Shown piece after piece: positions 1-7,731 of a DNA stretch of 64,000 bases. The DNA comes from an uncultured Sutterella sp. (GTDB taxonomy: Bacteria; Pseudomonadota; Gammaproteobacteria; Burkholderiales; Burkholderiaceae_F). Each line of letters starts with the position of its first letter. The first letter of the stretch is position 1. The notes beneath the pieces are model-generated. The model had not been told where the DNA came from. It searched no databases and saw only the letters and a program-made list of their open reading frames with translations. The position numbers and the translations under genes are program-made. Location of the stretch: positions 25,756 through 89,755 of the forward strand of contig CAJKCQ010000002.1 of NCBI GenBank assembly GCA_905198475.1. The letters run 5' to 3'.

Positions 1-1566
1 CACCGAGGGCACGGCCTTGATCACGTAGTACTTGCCCTGGCTCATGTCGACGAGGCCCGCGCGGTGGTGGAAGTCCTTGTCGTTGCCCTTGCCGGCCATC
101 GAGGTGACGCGGTCGGTCGTGGCCTTGAGCGAGTCATAGGGGATCTTCGTGAAGTCAGCGATGCACTTCAGGTCCGGGCAGGTGGTCATGATGCCCTGCT
201 TCGTGAAGGCGTCGTACTCGGTCGGGTGTTCCTTGACGGTGTTCGACACGGCGCCGATCTTGTCGTTCCAGAGCACCCAGCAGTAGCCGCCCTTCTGGTT
301 GAGGATCGCCTCGGAGAGCACGTCGCGGCGGCCGAGCTCCTCGACGAAGCGCTTGCCCTCCTGGTTGAGCATGATCGCGCCGTCAAAGCGCGCGTCGGCG
401 ATGAGTTCGATCACGCCGGAGATCGGGTCGCAGATCGGGTAGGTCTGGATGTACTGCATGTTGACCAACTCGGCGCCGGCGCGCTGGGCCATGTAGAGCG
501 CCTCGCCCGTGGTGCCCGGAGCGTCCGTGGTCTTGAAGCGTTCGTCGATCTTCGGGTTGTACTTCTTCACCATCTCGGGGTTCGCACCGAACCCGCCCGT
601 GGCGAGCACGACGCCGCCCTTGGCGTTGAAGGTGTATTCGACGCCCGCCATCGTGGCCTTGACGCCCACGACGCGGCCGTCCTTGTCCTTGATGAGCTCT
701 TCGGCCTTCATGTTGGTGATGACCGGGATGCCGAGCTCATCGGCCTTCGCCTGGAACTTCGTGATGAATTCCGTGCCGGTGTGGCCGACCGGAATCAGGG
801 CGCGCTTGCGGGAGTGGCCGCCGAAGAAGAAGAGGTTGTCGGGCTCGAAGCGCACGCCGAGGTAGTCGCGGCACCATTCGGCGCCGGCCAAAGCCTGATG
901 CGTCATGACGTCGATGACCTTGAGGTCGCCCTTCTTGTCGCCGCCCAAGTACGTGTCCTTGGCGTGGAGTTCGGGCGAGTCGTCATTGATGCCGATAACG
1001 GGCTGGACCCAGTTCTTCGCGGCGTTCATCTCGGCGCCGGAGATCAGGGAGTTGCCGCCCACCATCGGCATTTTTTCGAGCAGCACGACGTTCGCACCGG
1101 CGTTCTTCGCTTCGATGGCGGCGGAGAAGCCCGCGCCGCCCGCGCCGATCACGACGACGTCGTAGGAGGAGTTCTTCGGCAGGTCCTTCGCGACCTGCTT
1201 CACGGCCTTCTTGTCGGCCTTGCCGAGCTTCACGCCGGCCTTCTTGGCGGCGTCCTGAACGGCGGCGAAGAGGCCCTTCGAGGTGAAGGTGGCGCCCGAG
1301 ACGGCGTCGAGCTCGACGGAGTTCGCCTGAACGATGTGGTCCTTCAGATCGGTGAAGACCTGCTTGGCGAGCACCGGGTTCTCGGCGTTCTTCTTGATCT
1401 CGATCTTCTGGATCTTGCCGTCGTCGAAGGTGACGGCGACCACGATGTCGCCGTGCTTGCCGACGCCCACGCCCTCGGTGGTGACCGGAGCGGCGAGGAG
1501 GGAGGCCGAGGCGGCGCCGAAGGCGATGGCCGCGGCGGCGGTGATCAGGGACTTCTTGAACTTCAT
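1..1566 (-). CDS. Secreted FMN/FAD flavoprotein reductase (fumarate/urocanate reductase type), C-terminus cut by window
   Basis: The visible 522 residues begin at the ATG at 1566 with a Sec-type signal peptide ending near AASASLLAA (about residue 26). An FMN-bind domain follows, with DAVSGAT at 87-93; this is the flavinyltransferase (ApbE) target pattern, so Thr93 probably carries covalent FMN. A FAD_binding_2 domain starts at about 135 with the dinucleotide fold VIGAGGAGFSAA and a second ATGGFG stretch near 322-327. The ELGRRD segment at 411-415 matches the place where flavocytochrome c fumarate reductases hold their catalytic Arg. Family members are periplasmic and reduce an activated C=C bond (fumarate, urocanate, acrylate, cinnamate types) using respiratory electrons. 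The substrate cannot be read from the sequence. The gene diverges from a secreted aromatic amino acid lyase homologue, which suggests the lyase product or a related unsaturated acid as acceptor. No haem CXXCH motif is seen in the visible part. Confidence 0.85.
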   Translation of the reverse strand, partial: MKFKKSLITAAAAIAFGAASASLLAAPVTTEGVGVGKHGDIVVAVTFDDGKIQKIEIKKNAENPVLAKQVFTDLKDHIVQANSVELDAVSGATFTSKGLFAAVQDAAKKAGVKLGKADKKAVKQVAKDLPKNSSYDVVVIGAGGAGFSAAIEAKNAGANVVLLEKMPMVGGNSLISGAEMNAAKNWVQPVIGINDDSPELHAKDTYLGGDKKGDLKVIDVMTHQALAGAEWCRDYLGVRFEPDNLFFFGGHSRKRALIPVGHTGTEFITKFQAKADELGIPVITNMKAEELIKDKDGRVVGVKATMAGVEYTFNAKGGVVLATGGFGANPEMVKKYNPKIDERFKTTDAPGTTGEALYMAQRAGAELVNMQYIQTYPICDPISGVIELIADARFDGAIMLNQEGKRFVEELGRRDVLSEAILNQKGGYCWVLWNDKIGAVSNTVKEHPTEYDAFTKQGIMTTCPDLKCIADFTKIPYDSLKATTDRVTSMAGKGNDKDFHHRAGLVDMSQGKYYVIKAVPSV

Positions 1567-1894
1567 GATGGATACGTCCTGTACCTGAAGAGGTTTGAGT
1601 AGGAGGTGTGATGCTACGGATTATAGGCAAAACCGACCGAATGGTCTTTTTTGTCCCTCGCTAGTTCTTATGGTTAACCCCGACTAATGCAATGTATCTA
1701 GATGGAAAACAGTTGAAAAACCTAAATAAATTGAATGAATAGGTGTTTTCACTAGTCATAAACGCGGCATCCATAAAAACCGACCAGGCGGTTTGTTATG
1801 AGCGTAAATTCTGCCTCACCCAGGACGGAGGCCAACCCGAAGGCCGAGCCGTCCCGACGTCAACATCTCCACAGTCCTTTGGGAAAACTGCAAA
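1567..1894. promoter_or_regulatory. Divergent intergenic region between reductase and lyase
   Basis: These 328 bases hold no supported gene. The stretch from about 1620 to 1800 is clearly AT-richer than its surroundings and should carry both promoters. The reductase has a weak purine-rich site (CAGGA) about ten bases before its ATG, and the lyase ATG at 1895 has only GGGAAAA upstream. No confident -35/-10 pair was identified. Confidence 0.6.
1632..1792. promoter_or_regulatory. Two copies of a 14-bp motif ACCGACCRRRYGGT, candidate operator pair
   Basis: ACCGACCGAATGGT lies at 1632-1645 and ACCGACCAGGCGGT at 1779-1792, in the same orientation and each preceded by A-rich DNA. They start 147 bp apart, which is 14 helical turns at 10.5 bp per turn, and each lies near one of the two divergent genes. 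Each copy has ACC...GGT ends and so has partial dyad character. Co-regulation by one factor is inferred; no regulator gene is adjacent. Confidence 0.45.
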
Positions 1895-3538
1895 ATGCGT
1901 CTCACCACTCTTGCCTTCACAGTTGGTCTTGCATTCATGTCCGCCGCCGCTCAAGCCGCCGTCACGCTCGACGGCCGCACGCTCACCCAGGAACAGGCCT
2001 GGTCCGCCGCCAACGGCGAAGAGGTCGTGATCGCTCCTGAAGCGATGAAGCACCTCACCGATTCCTACAACCTCGTGATGACCGCCGCGCGCCATGGCGT
2101 CGAGATCTACGGCCTCACGGTGGGCGTTGGCCTCAACAAGGACCACCACCTCTTCGACGCCAAGGGCGAGCTCACCGACGTCGCCAAGCAGGCGAGCATC
2201 GACTTCAACCGCAACATTCTCCGCTCGCATTCCGTGGGCTACGGTCCGTCGCTCGATCCGAAGATCGTCCGCCTCTCGATGGTGATTCGCCTCAACACGC
2301 TCCTGAAGGGGCGCGCGGGCGTGCAGCCCCGCGTTGCGGAGCTCTACCGCACCTTCCTCAATGAGGGCATCACCCCGGTGATTCCGAGCCGCGGCAGCAT
2401 CGGCGACGCCGACATCACGCTCGCCTCGCACGTGGGCGCAACGATGATGGGCGAATGGAAGGTGACGGTGAACGGCAAGGAGATGTCCGCCGCCGAGGCG
2501 CTCAAGGCGAAGAACATCACGCCGCTCGTGCCGCAGGGCAAGGACGGCCTCGGCATCCTCTCGACCAATTCGGTCGGCGTCGCGATGCTCATGGGCGCGA
2601 TGAAGACGATGCGTCAGGCCGTGAAGGTGACGCCCACCGTCTTCGGCCTCACGCTTGAGGGCCTGAACGGCAACGTCGCCCCGTTCCTCACGCAGACCGT
2701 GAACTCCCATCCGCTCCTCGGCCTTCAGGAAGCCGCGAAGAACTTCCGCGAAGAGCTCAAGGGCTCCTACCTTTGGACGTTCGACAAATCCCGCAGCCTG
2801 CAGGATCCGCTGAGCTTCCGCACGACTGTCTATACCTATTCGGAAGCCTTGCGCGCGCTCTCAGAGCTCGACGCCCTCGTGAACATCCAGATCAACTCTT
2901 CCGACGACAATCCCGGCGTTATCCTGAACGCCTCGAAGGAGGACTACGAGTCGAGCCAGGTCGCGCAGTACTTCGTTGATGCCGAAGGCCTGAAGGGCGC
3001 GATCATCCCGTCGGCGAACTTCGAGCCGCTCCCGATCGCGATCTCCGCTGAACGCGCCGCCATCGCGCTCGCCCACGTCGCCCACAACTGCGTGCAGCGC
3101 ACGATCCGCCTCGACGAGGACCGTTTCTCGGGTCTGCCGCGCTACCTCACGGCCGAGTCCAACAAGAACGGCCACAACTTCGGCGCGACCGAGGACTCGA
3201 TGGTCTCGATCTACGCCGAGAACGTGGACCTCGCGAACCCGGTCTCGATGGACGGCTCCGCCGTTGAAGGCAACATCGAGGACACCGCCTCGAATCTGCC
3301 GCGCATTGCCGAACGTCTGAACCGCTCCTCGGAGAACATCATCGACCTCTACTCGATGGAGCTTCTCCATTCGACCCAGGCGATCGACCTGCGCCGCGCG
3401 AAGCAGTCGAACGTTGAGCTTTCGCCCAAGACCGAGGCCCTCTACAAGGCCTACCGCGCGAAGGTGCCCTTCGTCTCGAAGGACCGCATCTTCTCGGGCG
3501 ATCTTGAGGAAGGCATCAAGATCCTGAAGAACTGGTAA
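1895..3538 (+). CDS. Secreted aromatic amino acid lyase (HAL/PAL) homologue lacking the MIO triad
   Basis: The 547-residue protein opens with a signal peptide (MRLTTLAFTVGLAFMSAAAQA), so it is predicted periplasmic, unlike ordinary cytosolic histidine ammonia-lyases. The family fold is clear: IYGLTVGVG (Tyr72), LRSH (His112), ILSTNSVGVA (Asn225), QDPLSFR (303-309, Arg309), SSDDNPG (336-341) and ATED (431-434). Canonical enzymes make the MIO cofactor from Ala-Ser-Gly in GSxGASGDLAPLSH. Here residues 167-179 read GSIGDADITLASH, one residue shorter, with no Ser-Gly to cyclise. The Tyr of QDPYS (Tyr280 of histidase) is Leu306. Other residues that shape the pocket are kept, so the gene does not look decayed. 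It may be a lyase with MIO-independent chemistry, another eliminase, or a ligand-binding protein. Pairing with the divergent flavin reductase suggests a periplasmic two-step process in which an unsaturated acid is generated and then reduced. Confidence 0.8.
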   Translation: MRLTTLAFTVGLAFMSAAAQAAVTLDGRTLTQEQAWSAANGEEVVIAPEAMKHLTDSYNLVMTAARHGVEIYGLTVGVGLNKDHHLFDAKGELTDVAKQASIDFNRNILRSHSVGYGPSLDPKIVRLSMVIRLNTLLKGRAGVQPRVAELYRTFLNEGITPVIPSRGSIGDADITLASHVGATMMGEWKVTVNGKEMSAAEALKAKNITPLVPQGKDGLGILSTNSVGVAMLMGAMKTMRQAVKVTPTVFGLTLEGLNGNVAPFLTQTVNSHPLLGLQEAAKNFREELKGSYLWTFDKSRSLQDPLSFRTTVYTYSEALRALSELDALVNIQINSSDDNPGVILNASKEDYESSQVAQYFVDAEGLKGAIIPSANFEPLPIAISAERAAIALAHVAHNCVQRTIRLDEDRFSGLPRYLTAESNKNGHNFGATEDSMVSIYAENVDLANPVSMDGSAVEGNIEDTASNLPRIAERLNRSSENIIDLYSMELLHSTQAIDLRRAKQSNVELSPKTEALYKAYRAKVPFVSKDRIFSGDLEEGIKILKNW

Positions 3539-3589
3539 TGGAGACCGCCGGCCGGCCTTCTGGCTGAGGCCGGCGCTCCGATGCGCAGG

Positions 3590-3620
3590 AGGCTCCGTCT
3601 TCGGGCGGGGCCTTTTTCTT
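3590..3620 (+). terminator. Rho-independent terminator after the lyase homologue
   Basis: AGGCTCCGTC at 3590-3599 pairs, with two G-U pairs, with GGCGGGGCCT at 3604-3613 across a TTCG tetraloop. The stem is followed by TTTTCTT. Confidence 0.75.
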
Positions 3621-3655
3621 CGTCAGGCGCAGCCCGAGAGGAGCCGCCGCCCGGC

Positions 3656-3706
3656 AAAACGAAGGCCCGGAGGTGCGAGTGAACGCACCGCTCCGGGCCT
3701 TCGTTT
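3656..3706 (-). terminator. Long hairpin between the lyase homologue and copA, probable copA terminator
   Basis: AACGAAGGCCCGGAGGTGCG (3658-3677) pairs almost fully with the sequence at 3684-3705. On the minus strand the stem ends in a short T run (CGTTTTG). It lies 60 bases beyond the copA stop codon and probably ends that transcript. Confidence 0.6.
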
Positions 3707-3768
3707 CTTGGGACGGACTGCGGCGGAGCACTGAGGGGGCGCTTCGCCGCAGACCTTCTTCAGGGGAC

Positions 3769-3981
3769 TTATTCGATGCCGATCACCTTGAAGCCCGCGC
3801 CCTCGACGGTCGCGCGGAGCATTTCGTCCGTGACAAAGAGGTCGGCGTCCACCACCGCCTGCTTCTTCTCGAGGCTCACCGTGACGGCTTCGACGCCGGG
3901 CAGGGCCTTCAAGGCCTTTTCAACCGACGCGGTGCAGTGGCCGCAGTGCATGCCTTCGATGTGGATGGTCTTCTGAGTCAT
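3769..3981 (-). CDS. copZ: Possible internally initiated CopZ copper chaperone (in frame with copA)
   Basis: Inside the end of copA an ATG at 3981 is preceded on the minus strand by AAAGGAAGG (3994-3986) and four A residues, a strong ribosome binding site that is also translated as part of the linker. Initiation here would give a free 70-residue protein starting MTQKTIHIEGMHCGHC, the usual CopZ length with the GMxCxxC Cu(I) site. The simplest reading is that a separate copZ became fused to copA by loss of the intervening stop, leaving its own start usable. Both the fusion and free CopZ might then be made. This rests on the ribosome site and domain boundary alone. Confidence 0.5.
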   Translation of the reverse strand: MTQKTIHIEGMHCGHCTASVEKALKALPGVEAVTVSLEKKQAVVDADLFVTDEMLRATVEGAGFKVIGIE

Positions 3982-6492
3982 TTTTCCTTCCTTTGCCGGA
4001 CCGTTTGCGACCGGGCGGGTGGTCGGGGACGCGGGAGCGCCCTCGGGGACGAGTTTCGGTTTGAAGAATCTTAAGCGCAGCGCGTTCGTGACGACGGAGA
4101 AGGACGAGAGGCTCATCGCGGCCGCGGCGATCATCGGCGAGAGCGTGAGGCCTTCGGAGGCGAAGACGCCCGCCGCGATCGGGATGCCGACGGCGTTGTA
4201 GATGAAGGCCCAGAAGAGGTTCTCGCGGATGTTGCGCATCGTTGCGCGCGAGAGCTCGACCGCGCGCACGACGTCCGTGAGGCGGCTCTTCATGAGAACC
4301 ACGTCCGCAGAGGCGATCGCAACGTCCGTTCCCGCGCCGATCGCGGCGCCGACGTCCGCGGCGGCCAGGGCCGGGGCGTCGTTGACACCGTCGCCCACCA
4401 TGAGGACGCGCCTGCCCGCGGCGTGGAGCCGGCCGACCTCTTCGGCCTTGCCGCCCGGGAGCACGCCTGCGACGACGCGGCTGATCCCGGTCTTGGCGGC
4501 GATGGCGCGCGCCGTCGCCTCATTGTCGCCGGTGAGCATCGTCACCTCGATCCCGAGCTTTTCGAGCGCGGCTACGGCTTCGCGCGAATCGGGCTTCACC
4601 TGGTCGGCGACCCGCACGAGGCCGAGGAGCGTCCCGGGAGCGTCCGCCTCCGGGACGGAGCCCACGAAGAGCGGCGTCTCGCCTGCGTCGGCCGCGGCGT
4701 CGGCCGCCTGACGGAGCGTGTCGGGGATGGGGACGCCGAGCGCTTCGGCCATGCGGGCGTTGCCGGCGAAGTAGCGCCGGCGCCCGATTTTCGCGGAGAT
4801 CCCCTGGCCCGCCGTCTGCTTGAAGTCGCTCGAGGGCTGCAGAGGAAGGTTCTTCTCCTTCGCCGCGGCGACGATGGCCGCGGCGAGCGGATGCTCCGAA
4901 GCCGATTCAAGGGACGCCGCGGTCATGAGGAGCGGCGTCTCGAGCCCGGGCATCGCCGGGGCGAGACCGGCGACCACGGGCTTGCCCGTCGTGACGGTGC
5001 CCGTCTTGTCGAGCACCGCCGCGTCCACGCGGCCGAGGAGCTCGAGGGCGGCCGCGGTCTTGAAGAGGATGCCTCGCTTCGCGCCCTGGCCCGCGCCCAC
5101 CATGATGGCCGTGGGGGTGGCGAGTCCGAGCGCGCACGGGCACGAGATCACGAGGACCGAAATCGCACAGGTGAGTGCGAACCCGAAGGATTCGCCGAGC
5201 ATGAGCCACACGCCGAGCGTGAGGAGCGCGATCGCGATCACGACCGGCACGAAGACGCCCGAGACCCGGTCGGCGAGGCGCGCGACCGGCGCCTTGGTGC
5301 TCGTCGCTTCGTCCACGAGCCGGATGATCTGCGCGAGCGCGGTGTCCTCGCCCACGCGGAGCGCCTGCATCACGAGGCGCCCGGAGGCGACGAGAGTCGC
5401 CCCCGTGACGGCGTCGCCCACGGTCTTCTCGACCGGGATGCTTTCGCCCGTCATCGCGGATTCGTCCACCGACCCCGAGCCCTCCGTCACCACGCCGTCG
5501 ACCGGGATGGTGGCGCCGGTCTTGAGAACCACGAAGTCGCCGGACTTGACGGCCTCGCGGGCGACGACGACTTCGCGGCCGTCCTTCAAGACCACCGCGG
5601 TTTGGGGGGCGAGCGCCACGAGACGCTCGATCGCGCCCGTGGTCTTCCCCTTCGCGCGGGCTTCGAGCCATTTGCCCACGGTGATGAGCGTGACGATCAT
5701 CGCCGCGCCCTCGAAGTAGAGCCCGTGGATGAGGTGGAGCGCGTGCTCGGTCATGCCGAGGCCCGCCATCCACGAGGCCTCAAGGAGCACCCAGCAGCCG
5801 TAGATGAAGGCCGCCGAGGCGCCCACGGCGATGAGCGAATCCATGTTGGGGGCGCGCATCCAGAGCGCCTTGAAGCCGCGGATGAAGAAGACGCGGTTGA
5901 GGAACAGGGGCGGGAGCGACAGGAGGAGCTGCAGCACGCCCCGCATGAGCCCGGCCTCGTCGCGGCCGAGCCACTCGGGCATCGGGATCCCCATCATCGC
6001 GCCCATGCTCACGTACATCAGCACGACGAGCGAGCCCACCGACCAGACGAGGCGCGTGCGCACCTCGCGGGCGGCGGCCTCGGCCTCTTCGGCGCGCGAC
6101 GGGCCCTTCTTCGGGCCGTCGGAGCCCTCCGAGCGCGAGGCGCCGTAGCCCGCTTCGGCGACGGCCGCCTCAATCGCCGAGGTGAGGGCCGCGGTGTCGG
6201 CGACCCGGGTCTCGACCTCCATCGTGTTCTTGAGGAGGTTCACCACGGCGCAGTCCACGCCTTCGACGGCGGCGGTGACCTTCTCGACGCGCGCCTGACA
6301 GGCCGCGCAGCTCATGCCGGTGACGTCGAAGCGCAGCCGGCAGGTGCGGCCGGCGTCGGGCGCGGCGGGAGCGGACGACGCCGAGGGCGTCGATTGAGCG
6401 GGGGCGGCGGGCGAATCCGCCGCCTGTGTGTTCTGAGTCATGTTGAAAAACCGGCGCAGGGAGTCCCCGGCCGGTGCGGAAAGAAGAATCAT
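3769..6492 (-). CDS. copA: Cu(I)-exporting P1B-type ATPase fused to a C-terminal CopZ-like domain
   Basis: This 907-residue inner-membrane pump exports Cu(I) from the cytoplasm. An N-terminal HMA domain has GMSCAAC at 59-65. The ATPase core shows the TGES actuator motif, the membrane CPC site (SCPCALGLATP), the phosphorylation site DKTGT, the SEHP nucleotide motif, GDGVNDAPAL, a YN pair (FIYNAVG) and MSLSSF, a set typical of copper rather than zinc pumps. After the last membrane helix, a linker of about 25 residues leads to a second HMA domain (GMHCGHC, 847-853) that forms the last 70 residues and looks like a CopZ chaperone. A GGGGGGAT stretch supports the ATG at 6492; an internal ATG at 6441 (MTQNTQ) is an alternative start without a clear ribosome site. 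Copper chaperones are usually separate, or sit at the N-terminus of the pump, so a C-terminal fusion is unusual. Confidence 0.92.
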   Translation of the reverse strand: MILLSAPAGDSLRRFFNMTQNTQAADSPAAPAQSTPSASSAPAAPDAGRTCRLRFDVTGMSCAACQARVEKVTAAVEGVDCAVVNLLKNTMEVETRVADTAALTSAIEAAVAEAGYGASRSEGSDGPKKGPSRAEEAEAAAREVRTRLVWSVGSLVVLMYVSMGAMMGIPMPEWLGRDEAGLMRGVLQLLLSLPPLFLNRVFFIRGFKALWMRAPNMDSLIAVGASAAFIYGCWVLLEASWMAGLGMTEHALHLIHGLYFEGAAMIVTLITVGKWLEARAKGKTTGAIERLVALAPQTAVVLKDGREVVVAREAVKSGDFVVLKTGATIPVDGVVTEGSGSVDESAMTGESIPVEKTVGDAVTGATLVASGRLVMQALRVGEDTALAQIIRLVDEATSTKAPVARLADRVSGVFVPVVIAIALLTLGVWLMLGESFGFALTCAISVLVISCPCALGLATPTAIMVGAGQGAKRGILFKTAAALELLGRVDAAVLDKTGTVTTGKPVVAGLAPAMPGLETPLLMTAASLESASEHPLAAAIVAAAKEKNLPLQPSSDFKQTAGQGISAKIGRRRYFAGNARMAEALGVPIPDTLRQAADAAADAGETPLFVGSVPEADAPGTLLGLVRVADQVKPDSREAVAALEKLGIEVTMLTGDNEATARAIAAKTGISRVVAGVLPGGKAEEVGRLHAAGRRVLMVGDGVNDAPALAAADVGAAIGAGTDVAIASADVVLMKSRLTDVVRAVELSRATMRNIRENLFWAFIYNAVGIPIAAGVFASEGLTLSPMIAAAAMSLSSFSVVTNALRLRFFKPKLVPEGAPASPTTRPVANGPAKEGKMTQKTIHIEGMHCGHCTASVEKALKALPGVEAVTVSLEKKQAVVDADLFVTDEMLRATVEGAGFKVIGIE

Positions 6493-6751
6493 TCAGATCC
6501 CCCCAACTATAGAGCCTCGCTGCGGCGGGACGGCATCCGCCGTTGGGAGGCTTCGGGGGTGGGAGAGGCGCCTCGAAAGGAGCATATCGTTCGATGCATA
6601 AGAACGATTTGTTCGATCCGTTCGATTCAATCGTACGAACGACGCGGCATTTGCTAGACTCGCGCTCCGCTCTTTCGCACAGGCGGAGCGGTTCCTCCGC
6701 CGCGCCTTTTCAATCCTTTCCGCCACGCCTCACTTCCGGAGCTCTTCACCC
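6493..6751. promoter_or_regulatory. copA/TDT divergent intergenic region with GTTCGAT repeats
   Basis: Between the two divergent genes, GTTCGAT occurs at 6589-6595, 6611-6617 and 6620-6626. Two perfect inverted repeats overlap these copies: TCGTTC-N9-GAACGA (6587-6607) and GTTCG-N11-CGAAC (6620-6640). This looks like an operator cluster. It does not resemble the CueR/MerR copper operator (ACCTTCC-N-GGAAGGT), so the regulator is unknown. TATAGT at about 6507-6512 on the minus strand could be a copA -10 element. Confidence 0.4.
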
Positions 6752-7702
6752 ATGACCGCCGCCCAACGCCTCCGCGGACTTCCGACACCCATGGCCGGCC
6801 TCGCGCTCGGCGTCGCGAGCCTCGGCTGGTGCCTCGAGAACGCGCTCCCGCTCCACGGTTGGGGACAGATCGCGGGAGCGGCCGTCGCGTCGCTGCTTCT
6901 GGCGCTCCTCGTGCTGCGCTTCGCGCTCCACTTCGACACGCTCAAGGCGGACCTCAAGCACCCGGTGGCCGGAAGCATCGTCCCCACCTTCGCGATGGCG
7001 CTGATGGTGATCTCGCGCGCGGCGCTCGACGCCCTGCCGCGCTTTGCCGTCGGCCTCTGGTGCGCGGCGGTCGCGGTCCACTTCGCGGCGCTTGCGGCCT
7101 TCGTCTGGTGGCGGCTGCGCGACCCCGGGATGGAGAAGATGGTGCCCTCGTGGTTCGTGCCGCCCGTGGGGTTGATCGTCGCCGACGTGTCGTTTCCCGG
7201 CGTCCCGGCGCTCCTCCCGCTCGCCGAAGCGCTCCTCTTCGTGGGGCTCGCCTCCTACGCGGTGCTCCTCCCGCTGATGCTCTACCGGCTCTTCTTCCTC
7301 CCTCCCGTCGCGCAGGCGGCGAAGCCCACGATCGCGATCATGGCGGCGCCCGCGTCGCTCTCGCTCGCGGGACTCCTCACCATTCACCCGGAGCCGAATC
7401 TCCTCCTCACCGCGCTTCTCTTCGGGATCGCGGTGCTGATGACGGCGGCCGTCTACTTCGCCTTCTGGCACCTGCTGCGGCTGCGGTTTTCGCCCGGGTA
7501 CGCGGCCTTCACGTTCCCGATGGCGATCGGCGCGACGGCGCTCTACAAGCTCTCGGCCCTGGTGGGTCGCTGGCCCGAAGGGGCGGCGTACGCCGGGGAG
7601 CTCCGCCTCATGGCGCACGCCGAGCTTGCGGTCGCGGCGGCGGTGATTCTCTACGTGCTCGCGCTCTACCTGAAGCGCCTGCCGGAGTTTCTGCGCGCCT
7701 GA
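6752..7702 (+). CDS. TDT-family (TehA/SLAC1-like) membrane transporter
   Basis: The 316-residue protein is almost entirely hydrophobic, with about ten membrane segments. It carries features of the tellurite-resistance/dicarboxylate transporter family: an early FDTLKADLKHPVAGSIVPTF segment, WFVPPVG in the middle and a late AFTFPMAIGATALYK segment. Family members are inner-membrane anion channels or exporters for malate, tellurite, sulfite or other anions. The substrate cannot be inferred here. The gene diverges from copA and nothing links it to copper apart from the shared intergenic region. An alternative ATG at 6791 is less likely because it would remove part of the first hydrophobic segment. 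Confidence 0.75.
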   Translation: MTAAQRLRGLPTPMAGLALGVASLGWCLENALPLHGWGQIAGAAVASLLLALLVLRFALHFDTLKADLKHPVAGSIVPTFAMALMVISRAALDALPRFAVGLWCAAVAVHFAALAAFVWWRLRDPGMEKMVPSWFVPPVGLIVADVSFPGVPALLPLAEALLFVGLASYAVLLPLMLYRLFFLPPVAQAAKPTIAIMAAPASLSLAGLLTIHPEPNLLLTALLFGIAVLMTAAVYFAFWHLLRLRFSPGYAAFTFPMAIGATALYKLSALVGRWPEGAAYAGELRLMAHAELAVAAAVILYVLALYLKRLPEFLRA

Positions 7703-7731
7703 CCGCCCGCGCCCGGTGCGCGCCCCCGGTC

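Noticed and set aside
64..1602. A 512-codon plus-strand open frame opposite the flavin reductase
   Set aside because: The minus strand encodes a clear FMN/FAD reductase; the plus-strand product has no family features.
6605..6635. GTTCGATTC-like T-loop suggesting a tRNA
   Set aside because: No acceptor, D or anticodon stems can be built around it; it belongs to the GTTCGAT repeat cluster.
4423..6657. A 744-codon plus-strand open frame opposite copA
   Set aside because: Antisense shadow of the copper ATPase with His/Arg/Glu-rich composition and no domains.
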